IMG/VR virus record: IMGVR_UViG_3300035660_000035
Location: 1-38,138 of that record
From: a virus
Length of the DNA stretch: 38,138 bases
Strand: one strand, 5' to 3'
Shown: in pieces, positions 36,839 to 38,138 of the stretch
Layout of the letters: each line of letters starts with the position of its first letter
Numbering within the stretch: position 1 is the first letter of the stretch
Notes under the pieces: generated by a model
Told to the model about the DNA's origin: nothing
Database searches by the model: none
The model's input: the letters and a program-made list of their open reading frames with translations, nothing else
Program-made: the position numbers and the translations under genes

Positions 36839-37377
36839 TTGGGTCTCCAGCCGGTATGTAGAGATCTCCAAGTCGGCGGGACTTTTGCCCCGCGTTCGGC
36901 CGGGGTCACGCCTTCCAGATCCAATAGCCACAGGAAGTCCTCTTCTTCCGGCATGGGCAGCGAGAACCCATATCGGAAGACCTGCCCATCCTGCACCCGG
37001 CAATTCGAAGGCAATCGGCCCCCAAAACAACGCCTCGTCACGATCCAGTGCGAGAAATCCGCCGGGCCGGTGCGGATGGTGAACAGCACACCCCACTGCG
37101 CCGGCGGGCGCACCAGGAACAGGTCCAGGTTGATTCCTCCGCTTTCGGGAGGCAAGGCGATCTGCTTGTATCGGGAACCGTTTTTGATGAACTTGGCGCC
37201 AGGCAGCAATGTAGGCAATATCGCATCCGCGAACTCGCCCGGGACGGCGACAATCTCGATGTCGCCCACCTCGGGCTCCCCGCGGCGGATGCTGCCGGCG
37301 ATCTCGATCCGTACGCACTGCGGAGCCAGCAGTTCCATTACCTTCCCGGCAATCTGGCGAGCTTGCTCAAGTTTCAT
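36835..37377 (-). CDS. DNA polymerase X-like nucleotidyltransferase
   Basis: A 180-residue protein with a Pol beta/X palm. MELLAPQCVRIEIAGSIRRG carries the GS...RRG motif (Gly28-Ser29), GDIEIVAV supplies the first acidic pair (Asp39, Glu41) and GGINLDLFLVRPPAQWG the third (Asp85). TIRTGPADFSHWIVTR follows, as in phage and archaeal members. The helix-hairpin-helix and N-terminal lyase parts of full-length PolX are missing. It could add nucleotides to DNA ends or to small acceptors; the substrate is not evident. The ATG at 37377 is chosen because the fold begins there; the frame is open to 37575. Confidence 0.8.
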   Translation of the reverse strand: MKLEQARQIAGKVMELLAPQCVRIEIAGSIRRGEPEVGDIEIVAVPGEFADAILPTLLPGAKFIKNGSRYKQIALPPESGGINLDLFLVRPPAQWGVLFTIRTGPADFSHWIVTRRCFGGRLPSNCRVQDGQVFRYGFSLPMPEEEDFLWLLDLEGVTPAERGAKVPPTWRSLHTGWRPK

Positions 37378-37630
37378 ATTGATCGTCCCATTCATCATCG
37401 GTCTCAGATGTTCCATCGGGGTTGATCTCCAATTTGCCCCGGCAATCCGGGAACCGATTACAGCCCCAGAACGGTTCCCAATCTTTCCCCGGCGGAGCTC
37501 TGCGGAGCACCATTTTCGCCCCGCAATCAGGGCATGAAGGTTCGGGTTTTGTGCGAATAATCCTGGATCGGGCATGGATCGCGAAGAGCGCAGCGAGACC
37601 CGGGGAGTAAGGGGCTAAAGATATTGGCAT
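37367..37630 (-). CDS. Topoisomerase-type C4 zinc-finger protein
   Basis: An 87-residue protein with a single zinc finger of the topoisomerase I C-terminal kind: CPDCGAKMVLRRAPPGKDWE, PFWGCNRFPDCRGKL. This module binds single-stranded DNA in larger enzymes; here it stands alone with a polar acidic tail (SETDDEWDDQYET). GGAGG lies 10 nt upstream. It is encoded between the first early gene and the nucleotidyltransferase, overlapping the latter by 11 nt. Confidence 0.8.
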   Translation of the reverse strand: MPISLAPYSPGLAALFAIHARSRIIRTKPEPSCPDCGAKMVLRRAPPGKDWEPFWGCNRFPDCRGKLEINPDGTSETDDEWDDQYET

Positions 37631-37632
37631 GA

Positions 37633-37926
37633 TTACTTTTCCTCCCCCGCTACATAGACCAACGGCACCGCCTGTGCTCCTTCCGGCATCGGCAGAGCAT
37701 CGGGGTACCCAGCCAGTCGCATCAGCTCCTGGCCAGCCAGGATGCCGTATGCCAGGATAAAGCGACCGAAAACCTTCACCGAGAAAATGCCTCTGCCGCG
37801 CAGCAGATCCCAGGAGTAGGCATAGGTATAGCCCATCGTCCGTTGGAAGCCAGCAATCACGATCTTATTCTTCTTCGCCCAGAGCCGAAGCCCGGTCTTT
37901 AGCTTTTCGTTGTCGAATTCAGCCAT
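37633..37926 (-). CDS. First leftward early protein, possibly Cro-like
   Basis: A 97-residue protein from the ATG at 37926 with AGGGAG 6 nt upstream. Residues 10-55 (LKTGLRLWAKKNKIVIAGFQ, RTMGYTYAYSWDLLRGRGIF) can be read as a helix-turn-helix: KNKIVIAGFQRTMGY, turn, TYAYSWDLLRGR. A helical stretch follows (FGRFILAYGILAGQELMRLA). Being the first gene across from the repressor, it holds the place of Cro. The fold is a tentative reading; otherwise unknown. Confidence 0.65.
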   Translation of the reverse strand: MAEFDNEKLKTGLRLWAKKNKIVIAGFQRTMGYTYAYSWDLLRGRGIFSVKVFGRFILAYGILAGQELMRLAGYPDALPMPEGAQAVPLVYVAGEEK

Positions 37927-37994
37927 TTGATGCTCCCTGCAAGGCGATTTGTGATAACCCGTCTCGCAGAAACATATTGTCTTTTTGTAGAAAC

Positions 37995-38023
37995 ATTCTA
38001 CAACTTTAATGCCAATTTGTCAA
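37995..38023 (-). promoter_or_regulatory. Leftward early promoter (also at 48-76)
   Basis: On the - strand TTGACA (38018-38023), 17-bp spacer, TAGAAT (37995-38000). The -10 is wholly inside the inverted repeat GTAGAA-ACA-TTCTAC (37987-38001), so a repressor on that site would block polymerase. The one mismatch between the terminal copies (38011 against 64) falls in the spacer. It leads into the gene at 37926 with a ~60-nt leader. Confidence 0.8.
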
Positions 38024-38038
38024 TAGGCAGAAACATAT

Positions 38039-38138
38039 ATGATAACCACAAGAAACGTATTTCGTGACAAAATGTTTATTATGAAAAACTTTGCCCCCTT
38101 TTCTTTTCCGCGCGGTCTTTCAATTGGCGATTGGTTGC
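38039..38138 (+). CDS. Partial repeat copy of the repressor gene start
   Basis: The first 33 codons of the repressor gene repeated by the end overlap and cut by the window end. Not a separate gene. Confidence 0.7.
   Translation, partial: MITTRNVFRDKMFIMKNFAPFSFPRGLSIGDWL

Larger units (their letters stand above)
37948..38138. repeat. Right copy of terminal direct repeat
   Basis: Repeats bases 1-191 with G instead of A at 38011. It restores the whole switch region next to the first leftward gene, showing how the ends join in the circular or integrated form. Confidence 0.9.

Overview
The window reads as one complete temperate tailed-phage genome of siphovirus type. The first 191 bases recur at the right end (1-191 and 37948-38138, one mismatch), so the unique sequence is about 37,947 bp. 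It is either a circular molecule or contig read slightly past its origin, or a genome with short direct terminal repeats. The host cannot be fixed from sequence alone. A DnaD-like replication protein, a GH25 lysozyme and the tail baseplate gene order point to a monoderm-type bacterium (Firmicutes or Chloroflexota-like). G+C is moderate, but several blocks differ in composition.

Layout. (1) 1-3156, + strand, lysogeny module: XRE repressor, a small two-helix membrane protein, a HIRAN/zinc-ribbon membrane protein and a large serine integrase with a possible attP in its 3' end, closed by an intrinsic terminator. (2) 3190-23310, - strand, the late morphogenesis operon. In transcription order: small membrane protein, HK97-type portal, ClpP-like protease, scaffold-like protein, P22-type coat, accessory head proteins, head-tail connectors, tail terminator, major tail protein, tail chaperone with a -1 frameshift, tape measure, Dit, a large tail-tip protein carrying a seven-repeat predicted beta-propeller, a fibre and a DUF1617-like protein. 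(3) 23475-24624, + strand, a moron-like island with its own consensus promoter: ribbon-helix-helix regulator, an unknown protein behind a foldable leader, and an HNH-AP2 endonuclease. (4) 24633-24856: a candidate small RNA and an unusual tRNA. (5) 24954-28076, - strand: TerL, TerS, HNH and a holin-like membrane protein. (6) 28197-37926, - strand, early and replication genes: DnaD-like initiator, loader-like protein, GH25 endolysin, Cas4-like nuclease, ParB-like protein, an initiator-type tRNA-Met, many small proteins, a PolX-like nucleotidyltransferase and, first, a possible Cro-like protein.

Control. The repressor and the leftward early operon diverge from a compact region with a TTGACA-17-TAGAAT promoter whose -10 lies inside a 15-bp inverted repeat. 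Both late operons (packaging near 28.1 kb, head/tail near 23.4 kb) begin with the same arrangement: a promoter, an 18-nt hairpin element conserved in sequence, exactly 15 nt, then a strong intrinsic terminator of unrelated sequence. This looks like a shared processive-antitermination device and is the most interesting regulatory feature here.

Other notable items are the phage-borne initiator tRNA, a short-variable-loop tRNA with anticodon GCU, two mutually exclusive stems around the start of the gene at 23801, and a dispersed element of 17-21 bp read in three different frames.
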